This document shows positions 23,917-32,882 of a stretch of 46,843 nucleotides of DNA, in pieces. A program made the position numbers and the translations under genes. The number at the start of each line of letters is the position of its first letter. The stretch's first letter is position 1. The notes beneath the pieces are model-generated. The model was not told the origin of the DNA. It was given only the letters and a program-made list of their open reading frames with translations, and did not search any database. The DNA is from Thauera sp. UBA6194 (GTDB lineage: Bacteria; Pseudomonadota; Gammaproteobacteria; Burkholderiales; Rhodocyclaceae): contig DITC01000071.1 of NCBI GenBank assembly GCA_002422685.1, forward strand, positions 75,418 to 122,260, in the 5' to 3' direction.

Positions 23917-25497
23917 TCAGGGCAGCATCATGCCGCGGATGGTGAAGAACAGGATCGCAGCCATGATCGCCGAGGCCGGCACGGTGATCACCCACGCGGC
24001 GGCGATGCGCATCAGCTGCGAACGCTTGACGAGCTCGCGCCGATAGACCTTTTTAAGGTCCTTGCGCTCGCCCTTGGAGAAATGGGCCGGATCCTCCGCG
24101 TTCTTCGAGCGCTCCTTGAGGTCACTGAGCATGACACCCTTTTCCTCCAGCGAGGCCTTGTCGAAACGCTGGATGAAGGCCTCGATCGCGGCCAGGTCGC
24201 CCTCGGGGTGATGCGCCTTGATCTCGGCGAGCATGCGGTCGTAGTTGCTCTTCAGGTATTCACGCAGGAAGCCCACGCCGAACACCCCGCCCACCGCGAT
24301 GTGCGTGGAGCTCACCGGCAAGCCAAGCTGGCTCGCAACGATCACCGTGATCGTCGCCGCCATCGCGATACAGTAGGCGCGCATCTGATCGAGCTCGGTG
24401 ATTTCGGAGCCCACGGTCCGGATCACCTTGGGGCCGAACAATGCCAGCCCGAGCGCGATGCCGATGGCGCCCACCATCATCACCCAGGTCGGGATCGGGG
24501 CGGCCTTGTGCATCTCGCCACCCGAAGTCACCACGTCAACGATGGCCGCGAGCGGCCCGACGGCGTTGGCGACGTCGTTCGAGCCATGCGCGAAACTGAG
24601 CAGCGCGGCGGCGAAGATCAGCGGCACGGTAAACAGCTTGTTGACGCTCTGCTTGGTATTGGCCACCACGGCCGCGGGGCGCATCATGAACCGACGCAGC
24701 AGCAGCAGCACCACCCCACCCACGCCCAGCCCGTAGATCAGCGCCCATCCGAAACCCACCTTCCAGACCTTGCCGAGCCCTTTGAGCAACAGGTAAGTGG
24801 AGAAGGTCCAGGCCATCAGCCCTACCAGCACCGGCACCATCCGACGCGCGGCCTCGGCCATGTCCACCTGGTAGGTGATGCTGCGCTTGACGAGGTACAG
24901 GAAGCCTGCGGCGAAGAGCCCGCCGAGCAAAGGCGACACCACCCAGCTCGCCGCGATGCTTCCCATCGTGCCCCAGTCGACGATCGCCGGGCCGGCCGCA
25001 GCCATGCCCGCGCCGAGCACCGCACCGACGATGGAGTGCGTGGTCGACACCGGCGCACCCACCGCAGTCGCAAGGTTCAGCCACAACGCGCCGGCCAGCA
25101 GCGCCGAGAGCATGATCCAGACGAAGGTGTCCGAGTCCGGAATCATGTCCGGGTCGATGATGCCGTTGCGGATGGTGCCCACCACCTCGCCGCCGGCGAT
25201 GAGCGCACCCGCGGCCTCGAAGATCGAGGCGATCACGAGCGCACCGGCAAGCGTGAGTGCCTTCGAGCCGACCGCGGGGCCGACGTTGTTGGCGACGTCG
25301 TTGGCGCCGATGTTCATCGCCATGTAGCCACCGATCATGGCCGCCATGACCAGCACGAGGCTCCCCTCGCCGGCTCCACGCATCGCCGAGTAAAACATCA
25401 CTCCGACGATGAAGAGCACACCCATGCCGAGGCGGAAGATTTCTCCACGGCCTTTATGGGCCGCACGCTCGATTTCGGTGATGTGCTGCAAGTCCAC
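23917..25497 (-). CDS. pit: Low-affinity inorganic phosphate transporter, PiT family
   Basis: A 526-residue permease with ten or more hydrophobic segments and the duplicated PiT signature: GANDVANNVGPAVGS (about 64-78) in the first half and GSNDVANAVGPLA (about 309-321) in the second, each paired with a PVSTTHS/PVSSTH motif. PiT proteins import metal-phosphate complexes with protons. A charged loop of about 100 residues near the C-terminus (from about LREYLKSNYDRML to KVYRRELVK) is cytoplasmic. The start is GTG at 25497 (MDLQHITEIER), with only a weak ribosome site, so a slightly later start cannot be excluded. Confidence 0.92.
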   Translation of the reverse strand: MDLQHITEIERAAHKGRGEIFRLGMGVLFIVGVMFYSAMRGAGEGSLVLVMAAMIGGYMAMNIGANDVANNVGPAVGSKALTLAGALVIASIFEAAGALIAGGEVVGTIRNGIIDPDMIPDSDTFVWIMLSALLAGALWLNLATAVGAPVSTTHSIVGAVLGAGMAAAGPAIVDWGTMGSIAASWVVSPLLGGLFAAGFLYLVKRSITYQVDMAEAARRMVPVLVGLMAWTFSTYLLLKGLGKVWKVGFGWALIYGLGVGGVVLLLLRRFMMRPAAVVANTKQSVNKLFTVPLIFAAALLSFAHGSNDVANAVGPLAAIVDVVTSGGEMHKAAPIPTWVMMVGAIGIALGLALFGPKVIRTVGSEITELDQMRAYCIAMAATITVIVASQLGLPVSSTHIAVGGVFGVGFLREYLKSNYDRMLAEIKAHHPEGDLAAIEAFIQRFDKASLEEKGVMLSDLKERSKNAEDPAHFSKGERKDLKKVYRRELVKRSQLMRIAAAWVITVPASAIMAAILFFTIRGMMLP

Positions 25498-25596
25498 GAT
25501 GGGAATCCGTTCAGTGCGAAAGTGCGTATTGTTTCAGAAAATTTGCAGCGGCCCAATCCATTCCTGCACTGCACCCCACAACTGGGCATCGCTGAC

Positions 25597-25614
25597 GGGC
25601 CCGCCGGCGGGTCC
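25597..25614 (-). terminator. GC palindrome after the MazG-like gene
   Basis: An 18-bp near-perfect palindrome (GGGCCCGCC/GGCGGGTCC) lies 2 nt after the stop of the pyrophosphohydrolase gene. There is no U tract; it is probably a 3' stabilising stem or an inefficient terminator ahead of pit. Confidence 0.4.
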
Positions 25615-25616
25615 GC

Positions 25617-25985
25617 TCACAGGCGGTTGTACTTGTCGGCACGCCCGCGCGCACGCTCGACCGGGTAGCGCGTGTCGTTCATACGGATCTTGCGCCGCGC
25701 CGCATCGGCCAGATCGATGTCCAGAACATCGGCCAGACGCACGAGGTAGAGCAGCACATCGGCCATCTCCAGCGCCACCTCTGCGCGCGTATCGTCGGGC
25801 AGGCGCGCCGACTGCTCGGGCGTGAGCCACTGAAAGTGCTCGATCAGTTCCCCCGCCTCGCCGGCCAGCGCCATGGCGAGGTTCTTGGGCGTATGAAACT
25901 GCCCCCAATCGCGCGCGCTCGTGAAGCGCCGCATGGCCTCGCGCAGCTCGTCGAGGGCGTCGGCGCCTTGCTCCGGGTCGTTCAT
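25617..25985 (-). CDS. MazG-like nucleotide pyrophosphohydrolase
   Basis: A 122-residue all-alpha NTP pyrophosphohydrolase of the MazG/RS21-C6 (dCTPase) type, expected to hydrolyse (d)NTPs to monophosphates as nucleotide-pool cleaning. The metal motif is present: E43xxE46 in AGEAGEL and E73xxD76 in ALEMADVLLY, followed by the basic HRYPV-like end (RMNDTRYPVERARG). I chose ATG at 25985 (MNDPEQGADAL) because it overlaps the rlmJ stop by ATGA and gives the standard length. Substrate preference cannot be told from sequence. Confidence 0.88.
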   Translation of the reverse strand: MNDPEQGADALDELREAMRRFTSARDWGQFHTPKNLAMALAGEAGELIEHFQWLTPEQSARLPDDTRAEVALEMADVLLYLVRLADVLDIDLADAARRKIRMNDTRYPVERARGRADKYNRL

Positions 25986-26827
25986 TCGATGTGATGCTCC
26001 AGATCGAAGCCCGCCGCCTCGTCCGTCCCGAGTCGCTCGACGAGCCAGGGCAGCGCGGCCTCCAGACGCTCGGGCAGGACCCAGGGCGGGTTGATGATGT
26101 ACAGACCGCTGCCGAACATGCCGAAGCCGTCGCGGGCCGGCGCGCACACCGCGAGGCGCACATCGAGCCAGCTCTCGGCGCCGAGCTCCGCTAGGCGCCG
26201 GGGCAGTGCCCGCGCCTCGGGGCGCGAGAGCATCGGGTACCAGACCGCGAAGGTGCCGGTCGGGAAGCGGCGCATCGCGTCGCGCACCGTATCGACGGTG
26301 TGACGGTAGTCGTCCTTGAGCTCGTAGGGCGGGTCGATCAGCACCACGGCGCGGCGCGAAGGCGGCGGCAGCAGGGCCTTGAGCGCGGCGAATCCGTCGC
26401 TGCGCTGCACCTGCACGCGCTCACGCTCGCTGGAGAAGGTGCGCTGCAAGGACTCGAAGTCGGCCGGGTGCAGCTCGAACAGCCGCAGGCGGTCCTGCGC
26501 ACGCGCGCAGGTCATCGCCAGCGCGGGCGAGCCCGGGTAGAAGAGCAGCTTGCCGTGCGGGTTGAACTGGCGCACGGCCGACAGATAAGGCTGCAGCGGC
26601 GCAGGCACATCCGCCCGCTCCCACAGCCGCCCGATGCCACCCGCCGCCTCGGCGGTCTTGTCCGCCTGCGCGCTGTCGAGCGCATAGCAGCCGCCGCCGG
26701 CGTGCGTGTCGATATAGACCCAGGGTTTATCCTTGCGGTTGTAGTAGTCGAGCAATTCGAGCAGCACGAAGTGCTTGAGCACGTCGGCATGGTTGCCGGC
26801 GTGAAAGGCGTGGCGATAGCTGAGCAT
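25982..26827 (-). CDS. rlmJ: 23S rRNA (adenine(2030)-N6)-methyltransferase RlmJ
   Basis: RlmJ methylates A2030 of 23S rRNA. The 281-residue product begins MLSYRHAFHAGNHADVLKH, the family hallmark, and has the N6-adenine motif DPPY in LIDPPYELKDDY, plus a helical insertion after the SAM-binding start (DTHAGGG). Length matches E. coli RlmJ. A longer frame upstream was rejected because it is Cys/Arg-rich and runs through the divergent promoter. A weak promoter-like pair (TTGCCA, 15 nt, TACGAT; 26853-26879, minus) lies ahead. The stop overlaps the MazG-like start by 4 nt. Confidence 0.93.
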   Translation of the reverse strand: MLSYRHAFHAGNHADVLKHFVLLELLDYYNRKDKPWVYIDTHAGGGCYALDSAQADKTAEAAGGIGRLWERADVPAPLQPYLSAVRQFNPHGKLLFYPGSPALAMTCARAQDRLRLFELHPADFESLQRTFSSERERVQVQRSDGFAALKALLPPPSRRAVVLIDPPYELKDDYRHTVDTVRDAMRRFPTGTFAVWYPMLSRPEARALPRRLAELGAESWLDVRLAVCAPARDGFGMFGSGLYIINPPWVLPERLEAALPWLVERLGTDEAAGFDLEHHIE

Positions 26828-26918
26828 TGAGTGTTTTCCGTTCGCGGCCGGCATCGTAGCACCCCGCACCACATGGCAAAACCCTTGGCAGATCAGCCAC
26901 ATTGCCCTTTTGCGCAGG

Positions 26919-26947
26919 TTTGCACGCCAGAGCACAGTTGTTATGAT
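26919..26947 (+). promoter_or_regulatory. Candidate promoter for the gamma-carbonic-anhydrase-like gene
   Basis: TTTGCA (26919-26924), 17-nt spacer, TATGAT (26942-26947), about 58 nt upstream of the start codon. The -10 is 5 of 6; the -35 is weak. It sits in the divergent gap with rlmJ. Confidence 0.45.
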
Positions 26948-27005
26948 GCGCGCCCCGACGTGCCCGACACATCGGCACGAGAGACAGACAAAGCGAGAAC
27001 GACAA

Positions 27006-27560
27006 ATGAGCATCTATGCCCTGGGCGATCGCCGCCCGAGTTTCGGCGAAGGCAGCTGGATCGCGCACAACGCCACCGTGGTGGGTGCGGTGCACGCCGG
27101 GCGCAATGTGAGCATCTGGTACAACGTGGTGATGCGCGGCGACAACGACCCGATCACCATCGGCGACGACAGCAACATCCAGGACGGCTCGGTGCTGCAC
27201 AACGACAAGGGCGTGCCGCTCGACATCGGCCGCGGCGTCACGATCGGCCACATGGCCATGCTGCACGGGTGCACGATCGGCGACGGCACGCTCGTCGGCA
27301 TCAACGCGGTGATCCTGAACCGCGCGGTCGTGGGCAAGGAGTGCATCATCGGCGCCAACGCGCTGATCCCGGAAGGCAAGGCCATCCCGGACCGCTCGCT
27401 CGTGGTCGGCTCGCCGGGGCGCGTGATCCGCACCCTCACCGATGCGGAGGTCGAACACCTCAAGTGGAACGCACAGCATTACATCGACAACGCGCGCCTC
27501 TACGAGACGGACCTGTGCGCTCTCGAGCCCGCGAGCGTGATCGGAACCGCCGAACAATGA
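27006..27560 (+). CDS. Gamma-carbonic-anhydrase-like left-handed beta-helix protein
   Basis: A 184-residue hexapeptide-repeat protein of the YrdA/CaiE/gamma-carbonic-anhydrase group. It has the repeat coils and the histidines expected for a trimer-interface metal site: LHND (about 66-69) and IGHMAMLHGCTIG (about 81-93). Members bind Zn or Fe and some have carbonic anhydrase activity; many have none detected. I chose ATG 27006 (MSIYALGDRRP). The stop overlaps the next start (ATGA), so it is co-translated with the SIMPL protein. Confidence 0.9.
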   Translation: MSIYALGDRRPSFGEGSWIAHNATVVGAVHAGRNVSIWYNVVMRGDNDPITIGDDSNIQDGSVLHNDKGVPLDIGRGVTIGHMAMLHGCTIGDGTLVGINAVILNRAVVGKECIIGANALIPEGKAIPDRSLVVGSPGRVIRTLTDAEVEHLKWNAQHYIDNARLYETDLCALEPASVIGTAEQ

Positions 27561-28282
27561 AGCCCGCCCTGATCGCCCTGATCGCCGCAATCGGCCTGGT
27601 CACGGCCGCCCCCGCGCCGGCCAGCGAAGGCGTGGCTGCAAAGCGCGCCGCACCGGCCGCCGGCACGCCGCTCACCGTCGAGCTGTCGGCGCAGGCCAGC
27701 CAGGCTGCGCGCAACGACCTGGCGAGCGCGGTGCTGTACAGCGAACGCTCGGGCGCCGACGCCGCCGCGCTGGCTGCCGAAGTCAACCGCGACGTCACCG
27801 CCGCGCTCGAGATCGCGCGCGCTGAGAAATCCATCGAAGCGCGCACCGGCAACGTCTCCACCTGGCCGATCTACGACAAGGACGAACGCGGCCGGATCAC
27901 GGCCTGGCGCATGCGCTGCGAAATCCGCCTGGAGAGCAGCGACCTGCCGGCGATGTCGGCACTGCTCGGCAAACTGCAGACGAAACTCGCGCTCGCCCAG
28001 GTTGCCATCACCCCCGCGCCCGCCACTCGGCGCGCGGCACTCGACGGCGCCACGGTCGACGCCCTGCACGCCTTCGAGGCGCGCGCGCAGCTGATCGCGG
28101 ACACGCTGCGCAAGCAGTACCGGATCGTTCATCTCTCGGTCGGCGACAGCGGCTTCGCGCCGCCCCCGATGCCGCGCATGCGCATGGCCACGATGGCCGC
28201 CGAGGCTGCCCCGGCGCCGCTCGAGGGCGGAGAGAGCGAAGTGTCCGTGCATGTGAGCGGGCGCATCGAGCTGCTCGACTGA
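27557..28282 (+). CDS. SIMPL domain (DUF541) secreted protein
   Basis: A 241-residue protein with a signal peptide (about 1-23; hydrophobic ALIALIAAIGLVTAA, then an Ala-rich cleavage region near PASEG) and a SIMPL/DUF541 domain: LTVELSAQASQAARNDLASAVLYSERSG at the start, the YDKDERGRITAWRMRCEIRLES strand, and a VSVHVSGRIELL end. It should be periplasmic or outer-membrane associated. Function of such proteins in Gram-negatives is poorly known; stress roles are suggested for some. ATGA overlap with the upstream gene. It converges on ftsB with a 21-nt gap. Confidence 0.85.
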   Translation: MKPALIALIAAIGLVTAAPAPASEGVAAKRAAPAAGTPLTVELSAQASQAARNDLASAVLYSERSGADAAALAAEVNRDVTAALEIARAEKSIEARTGNVSTWPIYDKDERGRITAWRMRCEIRLESSDLPAMSALLGKLQTKLALAQVAITPAPATRRAALDGATVDALHAFEARAQLIADTLRKQYRIVHLSVGDSGFAPPPMPRMRMATMAAEAAPAPLEGGESEVSVHVSGRIELLD

Positions 28283-28303
28283 GGCCGTGGCCGCCGTTCG
28301 AGC

Positions 28304-28576
28304 TCAGCGCTGCGGAATCTGCACGTAGATTTCGCCCGGCTTGGTCAGTCCGAGCTCGAAGCGGGCACGCTCTTCGATCGCCTCGTTACCCGCCTTGAGA
28401 TCGTTCACCTCGGCCGCAAGGCTGGCGTTGCGCTGCTCGAGGCGCAGGTTTTGCGCGCGCTGCGACTGCAGCTGCTGGTCGACCTCCCACACGCGCAGCC
28501 AGCCACCCTTGCCCAACCAGAGCGGGTACTGCAGGAGCACGACGAGTGCGATCAGGATGAGGATTGGCCAGCGCAT
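28304..28576 (-). CDS. ftsB: Cell division protein FtsB
   Basis: FtsB is a single-pass membrane protein of the FtsQLB complex that gates septal peptidoglycan synthesis. The product has 90 residues: transmembrane segment about 4-20 (PILILIALVVLLQYPLWL), a coiled coil about 30-65 (EVDQQLQSQRAQNLRLEQRN) and a conserved periplasmic end EERARFELGLTKPGEIYVQIP. ATG 28576 was chosen because it starts just before the membrane segment; a longer frame upstream adds a Cys-rich unrelated stretch. It lies 211 nt after eno, the common pyrG-kdsA-eno-ftsB order. Confidence 0.93.
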   Translation of the reverse strand: MRWPILILIALVVLLQYPLWLGKGGWLRVWEVDQQLQSQRAQNLRLEQRNASLAAEVNDLKAGNEAIEERARFELGLTKPGEIYVQIPQR

Positions 28577-28743
28577 CTGGAAGCAGGGGAACTCAAGGGT
28601 TGAAGGCCACAGGTCGGGCTGGCGCAAGCAAGCACCGCCGCCGCAAGCGCCAGCACATTTGCGGCAAAGCCCACTCCCCCGGAACCTGAAGCCCAATGTC
28701 CGGTGAGAGCGGGCTTTCCCGCCACTGGGAAGAGTCGCTCCCG

Positions 28744-28777
28744 GCGGGGGGCCGGCAGCTCAGCCGCCGCCCCCCGC
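28744..28777 (-). terminator. Hairpin after eno
   Basis: Perfect 9-bp arms GCGGGGGGC (28744-28752) and GCCCCCCGC (28769-28777) enclose a 16-nt loop, 10 nt after the eno stop. It has no U tract on either strand. It may protect the 3' end of the abundant eno message or give partial termination before ftsB. Confidence 0.5.
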
Positions 28778-28787
28778 ATGAAGCGAA

Positions 28788-30071
<1,284 letters not shown>

Positions 30072-30149
30072 GTCTTGTCCTGTTGCAGTTACGGATGATT
30101 CGAAGCGATCACGCGGGGGCGCGATCCGAGCGGAACAATGCTCGCGCCG

Positions 30150-30174
30150 CCTGGCCGCTGCGTGCGCGGCCAGG
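30150..30174 (-). promoter_or_regulatory. Hairpin in the eno leader
   Basis: Perfect 9-bp arms (CCTGGCCGC/GCGGCCAGG) around a 7-nt loop, about 80 nt before the eno start and about 50 nt after the kdsA stop. There is no U tract. It could be a weak terminator, a processing site separating kdsA from eno, or part of a leader fold. Confidence 0.4.
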
Positions 30175-30226
30175 GGCAATAGCGCTTATCAGCCCGCCGG
30201 ATGTCGCGTCCCCCAAAAATGTGTTC

Positions 30227-31066
30227 TCAGAGCGTGGTCTCGAGGAAACCCTGGCGCTTGACCAGCGCGTCGATGTCCTTGAGCGTGGTCAGCAGCGCCT
30301 TCATCTTCGGCAGCGGCCACGCATTCGGACCATCGGACAACGCCTTCGCGGGATCGGGGTGGGTCTCCATGAACAGACCCGCCACGCCGACCGCGACCGC
30401 GGCGCGCGCCAGCACCGGCACGAACTCGCGCTGGCCGCCCGAGGCCGTGCCCTGCCCGCCCGGCAGCTGCACCGAGTGGGTGGCGTCGAACACCACCGGG
30501 CAGCCGGTGTCGCGCATGATCGCGAGCGAGCGCATGTCGGAGACGAGGTTGTTGTAGCCGAAGGACGCGCCGCGCTCGCACACCATGATGGTGTCGGCGC
30601 CGCCGTTGGCTTCCTTCGCCTTGTCGGCGACGTTCTTCATGTCGCCCGGGGCGAGGAACTGGCCCTTCTTGATGTTCACCGGCTTGCCGCTGGCCGCCAC
30701 CGCGTGGATGAAGTCGGTCTGGCGGCACAGGAAGGCCGGGGTCTGCAGCACGTCGACCACCGAGGCCACGAGCGGGATCTCCTCGATCGAGTGCACGTCG
30801 GTCAGCACCGGCAGGCCGAGCTGCTTCTTGACCGCCTCGAGCATCTTCAGCCCGGCGTCCATGCCGTGGCCGCGGAAGCTCTTGCCCGAGCTGCGGTTGG
30901 CCTTGTCGTAGGATGCCTTGAAAATGTAGGGGATGCCCAGCTCGGCGCAGATTTCCTTCATCTGCCCGGCGATGTCCAGGCACATCTGCTCGGACTCGGC
31001 CACGCAGGGGCCCGAGATCAGGAACACCGGCTTGTCGAGGCCGACTTCAAAACCGCAGAGATTCAT
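30227..31066 (-). CDS. kdsA: 3-deoxy-8-phosphooctulonate synthase (KDO-8-P synthase)
   Basis: KdsA condenses arabinose-5-phosphate with phosphoenolpyruvate for the KDO sugar of lipopolysaccharide, so the organism is Gram-negative. The 279-residue product has the TIM-barrel blocks FLISGPCVAESE, YIFKASYDKANRSS, PVLTDVHS, QTPAFLCRQTDF, NIKKGQFLAPGDM and FDATHSVQLPGGQG. The metal-independent or -dependent type was not decided; the cysteine-bearing LISGPCV is seen in both contexts. I chose ATG 31066 because AGGAG lies 9 nt upstream. The gap to pyrG is 11 nt. Confidence 0.96.
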   Translation of the reverse strand: MNLCGFEVGLDKPVFLISGPCVAESEQMCLDIAGQMKEICAELGIPYIFKASYDKANRSSGKSFRGHGMDAGLKMLEAVKKQLGLPVLTDVHSIEEIPLVASVVDVLQTPAFLCRQTDFIHAVAASGKPVNIKKGQFLAPGDMKNVADKAKEANGGADTIMVCERGASFGYNNLVSDMRSLAIMRDTGCPVVFDATHSVQLPGGQGTASGGQREFVPVLARAAVAVGVAGLFMETHPDPAKALSDGPNAWPLPKMKALLTTLKDIDALVKRQGFLETTL

Positions 31067-31077
31067 GCTTCGCTCCT

Positions 31078-32715
31078 TCAGGCCGCAGCCTGCTTGTGCG
31101 CGATCGCCGCCTTCACGTAGGCCGTGAACAGCGGATGGCCCTTGCGCGGGTTGGAGGTGAATTCGGGGTGGAACTGGCAGCCGACGAACCACGGATGCAC
31201 GTCGGCGGGCAGCTCGACCATCTCGCACAGGTCGGTGACCGGCGCGCGGCCCGACACCACCAGGCCCTTCTCTTCGAGCTTGGCGAGCAGGGTGTTGTTG
31301 ACCTCGTAGCGGTGGCGGTGGCGCTCCATGACCTCGGGGACACCGTAGATCGTGCGTGCCAGCGTGCCTTCCTTCAACTGGCAGACCTGGCCACCCAGGC
31401 GCATCGTGCCGCCGAGGTCGGACTCCTCGGTGCGCTTCTCGATCTTGCCGCTGCGGTCCTTCCACTCGGTGATCAGGCCGATGACCGGGTACTGGGTGTC
31501 GCGCTCGAACTCGGTCGAGTGCGCGCCTTCCATGCCGGCGACGTCGCGGGCGAATTCGACCACCGCGAGCTGCATGCCGAGGCAGATGCCGAGGTAGGGC
31601 ACCTTGTTCTCGCGCGCATAGCGGATGGCGGCGATCTTGCCTTCGGTGCCGCGCTTGCCGAAGCCGCCCGGCACCAGGATGGCGTCCATGGCCTTCAACA
31701 CGTCACAACCGTCGCGCTCGATGTCCTCGGAGTCGATGTAGTGGATCTTGACCTTCGACTCGGTGTGCATGCCGGCGTGGCTGAGCGACTCGATCAGCGA
31801 CTTGTACGACTCGGTGAGATCGACGTACTTGCCGACGAAGCCGATATCGACTGTCTGCTTCGGGTTCTCGAGCGCGTGGATGAGCTTGTCCCACACCGAC
31901 AGATCGGCAGCGCGCGCGAGGATGTCGAGCTTGTGGCAGACGATCTGGTCGAGCATCTGGTCGTGCAGCTGGCCCGGGATCTTGTAGATCGAGTCGGCGT
32001 CCAGGCACTCGATGACCGCCTCGGGCATCACGTTGCAGAACAGCGCGATCTTGCGCCGCTCGTCTTCCGGCACCGGACGGTCGGCGCGGCAGAGCAGGAT
32101 GTCGGGCTGGATGCCGATCTCGCGCAGCTCCTTCACCGAGTGCTGGGTCGGCTTGGTCTTGAGCTCGCCGGCGGTCGGGATGTAGGGCAGCAGCGTGAGG
32201 TGGATGAAGCAGGTGCCGGTACGGCCTTCCTCGAAGCCCATCTGGCGGATGGCCTCCAGGAAGGGCAGCGACTCGATGTCGCCCACGGTGCCGCCGACTT
32301 CGACGATCGCCACGTCGGCGCCCTCGGCACCACGGCGCACGTAGGTCTTGATCTCGTCGGTGATGTGCGGGATGACCTGCACGGTCTTGCCGAGGTACTC
32401 GCCGCGGCGCTCCTTCTTCAGCACCGACTCGTAGATCTGGCCGGTGGTGAAATTGTTGCGCTTGCTCATCTTGGCGCTGGTGAAGCGCTCGTAATGGCCG
32501 AGGTCGAGGTCGGTTTCCGCACCGTCTTCGGTGACGAAGACTTCACCGTGCTGGAACGGGCTCATGGTGCCGGGATCGACGTTGATGTACGGGTCCAGCT
32601 TGAGGTGCGTGACCTTGATGCCACGGGACTCGAGGATGGCCCCCAAAGAGGCGGCCGCGATGCCTTTGCCCAGGGAGGACACGACACCGCCGGTAACGAA
32701 GACGTATTTGGTCAT
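31078..32715 (-). CDS. pyrG: CTP synthase
   Basis: PyrG aminates UTP to CTP using glutamine. The 545-residue product has the synthetase domain starting with FVTGGVVSSLGKGIAAASLG (P-loop, about 5-24) and a class I glutamine amidotransferase domain with the nucleophile C378 in GICLGMQ, followed by the late FVGCQFHPEF His-Glu pair. Length and order are typical. A promoter-like pair lies upstream (32741-32770). It leads the pyrG-kdsA-eno-ftsB cluster. Confidence 0.97.
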   Translation of the reverse strand: MTKYVFVTGGVVSSLGKGIAAASLGAILESRGIKVTHLKLDPYINVDPGTMSPFQHGEVFVTEDGAETDLDLGHYERFTSAKMSKRNNFTTGQIYESVLKKERRGEYLGKTVQVIPHITDEIKTYVRRGAEGADVAIVEVGGTVGDIESLPFLEAIRQMGFEEGRTGTCFIHLTLLPYIPTAGELKTKPTQHSVKELREIGIQPDILLCRADRPVPEDERRKIALFCNVMPEAVIECLDADSIYKIPGQLHDQMLDQIVCHKLDILARAADLSVWDKLIHALENPKQTVDIGFVGKYVDLTESYKSLIESLSHAGMHTESKVKIHYIDSEDIERDGCDVLKAMDAILVPGGFGKRGTEGKIAAIRYARENKVPYLGICLGMQLAVVEFARDVAGMEGAHSTEFERDTQYPVIGLITEWKDRSGKIEKRTEESDLGGTMRLGGQVCQLKEGTLARTIYGVPEVMERHRHRYEVNNTLLAKLEEKGLVVSGRAPVTDLCEMVELPADVHPWFVGCQFHPEFTSNPRKGHPLFTAYVKAAIAHKQAAA

Positions 32716-32740
32716 GGGAGATGTGCTGCGGGAAAGCGCG

Positions 32741-32770
32741 ATGATAACCGAAGCACCCGGGCCAAGTCAG
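32741..32770 (-). promoter_or_regulatory. Candidate promoter for pyrG
   Basis: Minus strand CTGACT (32765-32770), 18-nt spacer, TATCAT (32741-32746), 26 nt before the pyrG start. Moderate match at both boxes. Confidence 0.4.
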
Positions 32771-32773
32771 TAG

Positions 32774-32850
32774 GCCGGTGTCCGCCCGCCAGCGCGGGGG
32801 ACACCGGCATGGGCGGCGCCGTGGGGCGGACCTGCCCGCTCCACGGCGCC
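32774..32850 (-). terminator. Two tandem hairpins between gdh and pyrG
   Basis: Hairpin one: GGCGCCGTGG (32815-32824) with CCACGGCGCC (32841-32850), 32 nt after the gdh stop. Hairpin two: GCCGGTGTCC (32774-32783) with GGACACCGGC (32799-32808), next to the pyrG promoter. Both have perfect 10-bp arms and neither has a U tract. Together they plausibly end or protect the very long gdh transcript. Confidence 0.5.
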
Positions 32851-32882
32851 CCGTGCCCTCCACCGCCCGCCGTATCGCAGGC

